From Flavobacteriaceae bacterium (GTDB lineage: Bacteria; Bacteroidota; Bacteroidia; Flavobacteriales; Flavobacteriaceae): a stretch of DNA of 6,389 nt. Numbering within the stretch: the stretch's first letter is position 1; each line of letters starts with the position of its first letter. Where the stretch lies: assembly GCA_023262245.1 (NCBI GenBank), contig JALRDC010000073.1, positions 1-6,389 on the forward strand. Direction: 5' to 3'. Both the position numbers and the translations under genes were made by a program. Positions 6,285 through 6,389 of this stretch are shown in pieces. The notes below the pieces were generated by a model that was not told where the DNA came from, did not search any database, and saw only the letters and a program-made list of their open reading frames with translations.

Positions 6285-6389
6285 TTACACTTTTTTAGCA
6301 CCTTCGCCAACTTGATCCAGCAAGTAGTGCCTGTTTTGACAAAAAGAAGCGAGTTCTTCTTTTATAAAATCATTGACTTTCCCTTTATA
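6285..6389 (-). CDS. mvaD: C-terminal end of probable diphosphomevalonate decarboxylase (partial)
   Basis: A leftward frame enters from the right edge and ends with TAA at 6285-6287. It encodes 34 residues, running from VNDFIKEELASF near the start to LLDQVGEGAKKV at the end. An amphipathic helix followed by a glycine-containing tail is what I recall for the C-terminus of Bacteroidota diphosphomevalonate decarboxylases, the enzyme converting diphosphomevalonate to isopentenyl diphosphate. The next gene on the strand is a mevalonate-kinase-like GHMP protein 61 bases away, which fits the pathway. The catalytic domains lie outside the window, so the name rests on a short tail plus context. It could be another gene that happens to sit here. 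Confidence 0.55.
   Translation of the reverse strand, partial: YKGKVNDFIKEELASFCQNRHYLLDQVGEGAKKV

Overview
The window looks like a chromosomal segment of a Bacteroidota bacterium (Flavobacteriia or Cytophagia type). This rests on the AT-rich coding sequence, the near absence of strong Shine-Dalgarno sites, and a tight mevalonate-pathway / UbiA prenyltransferase / S4-RsuA-type gene order that I associate with that phylum. The assignment is inference, since there is no rRNA or marker gene. I see no mobile elements, tRNAs, CRISPR arrays or phage genes.

Layout: two gene strings converge near position 3650. The left string runs rightwards. It starts with the last 23 codons of an unrecognised gene (2-73) and continues with three tightly packed glycosyltransferase genes: a soluble dolichyl-phosphate-sugar-synthase-like GT2 (127-819), a membrane cellulose/glucomannan-synthase-like GT2 (810-2312), and a multi-span GT-C mannosyltransferase-like protein (2314-3678). 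The first two overlap by 10 bases and the last two are 1 base apart, so they are almost certainly one operon. Together they look like a small module that charges a polyprenyl phosphate with a sugar, builds a glycan or glycolipid at the inner membrane, and adds a sugar on the outer face.

The right string runs leftwards. It begins with the C-terminal end of a probable diphosphomevalonate decarboxylase (6285-6389). Then come a GHMP-family mevalonate kinase (5294-6223), a UbiA-family prenyltransferase of the kind annotated as (geranylgeranyl)glycerol-phosphate prenyltransferase (4397-5284), and an S4-domain RsuA/RluB/RluF-family pseudouridine synthase homologue (3613-4374). The first three make an isoprenoid supply-and-use set: IPP synthesis followed by prenyl transfer at the membrane.

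The most notable observation is that the pseudouridine synthase homologue has a complete reading frame and an intact S4 domain but lacks the catalytic GRLD aspartate (the site reads GDMG) and the later basic NRQVRR-type motif. It may be a catalytically dead RNA-binding protein. Its 3' end also overlaps the 3' end of the convergent GT-C gene by 66 bases. No gap longer than 300 bases exists; the intergenic stretches are 53 bases (74-126), 61 bases (6224-6284) and shorter.
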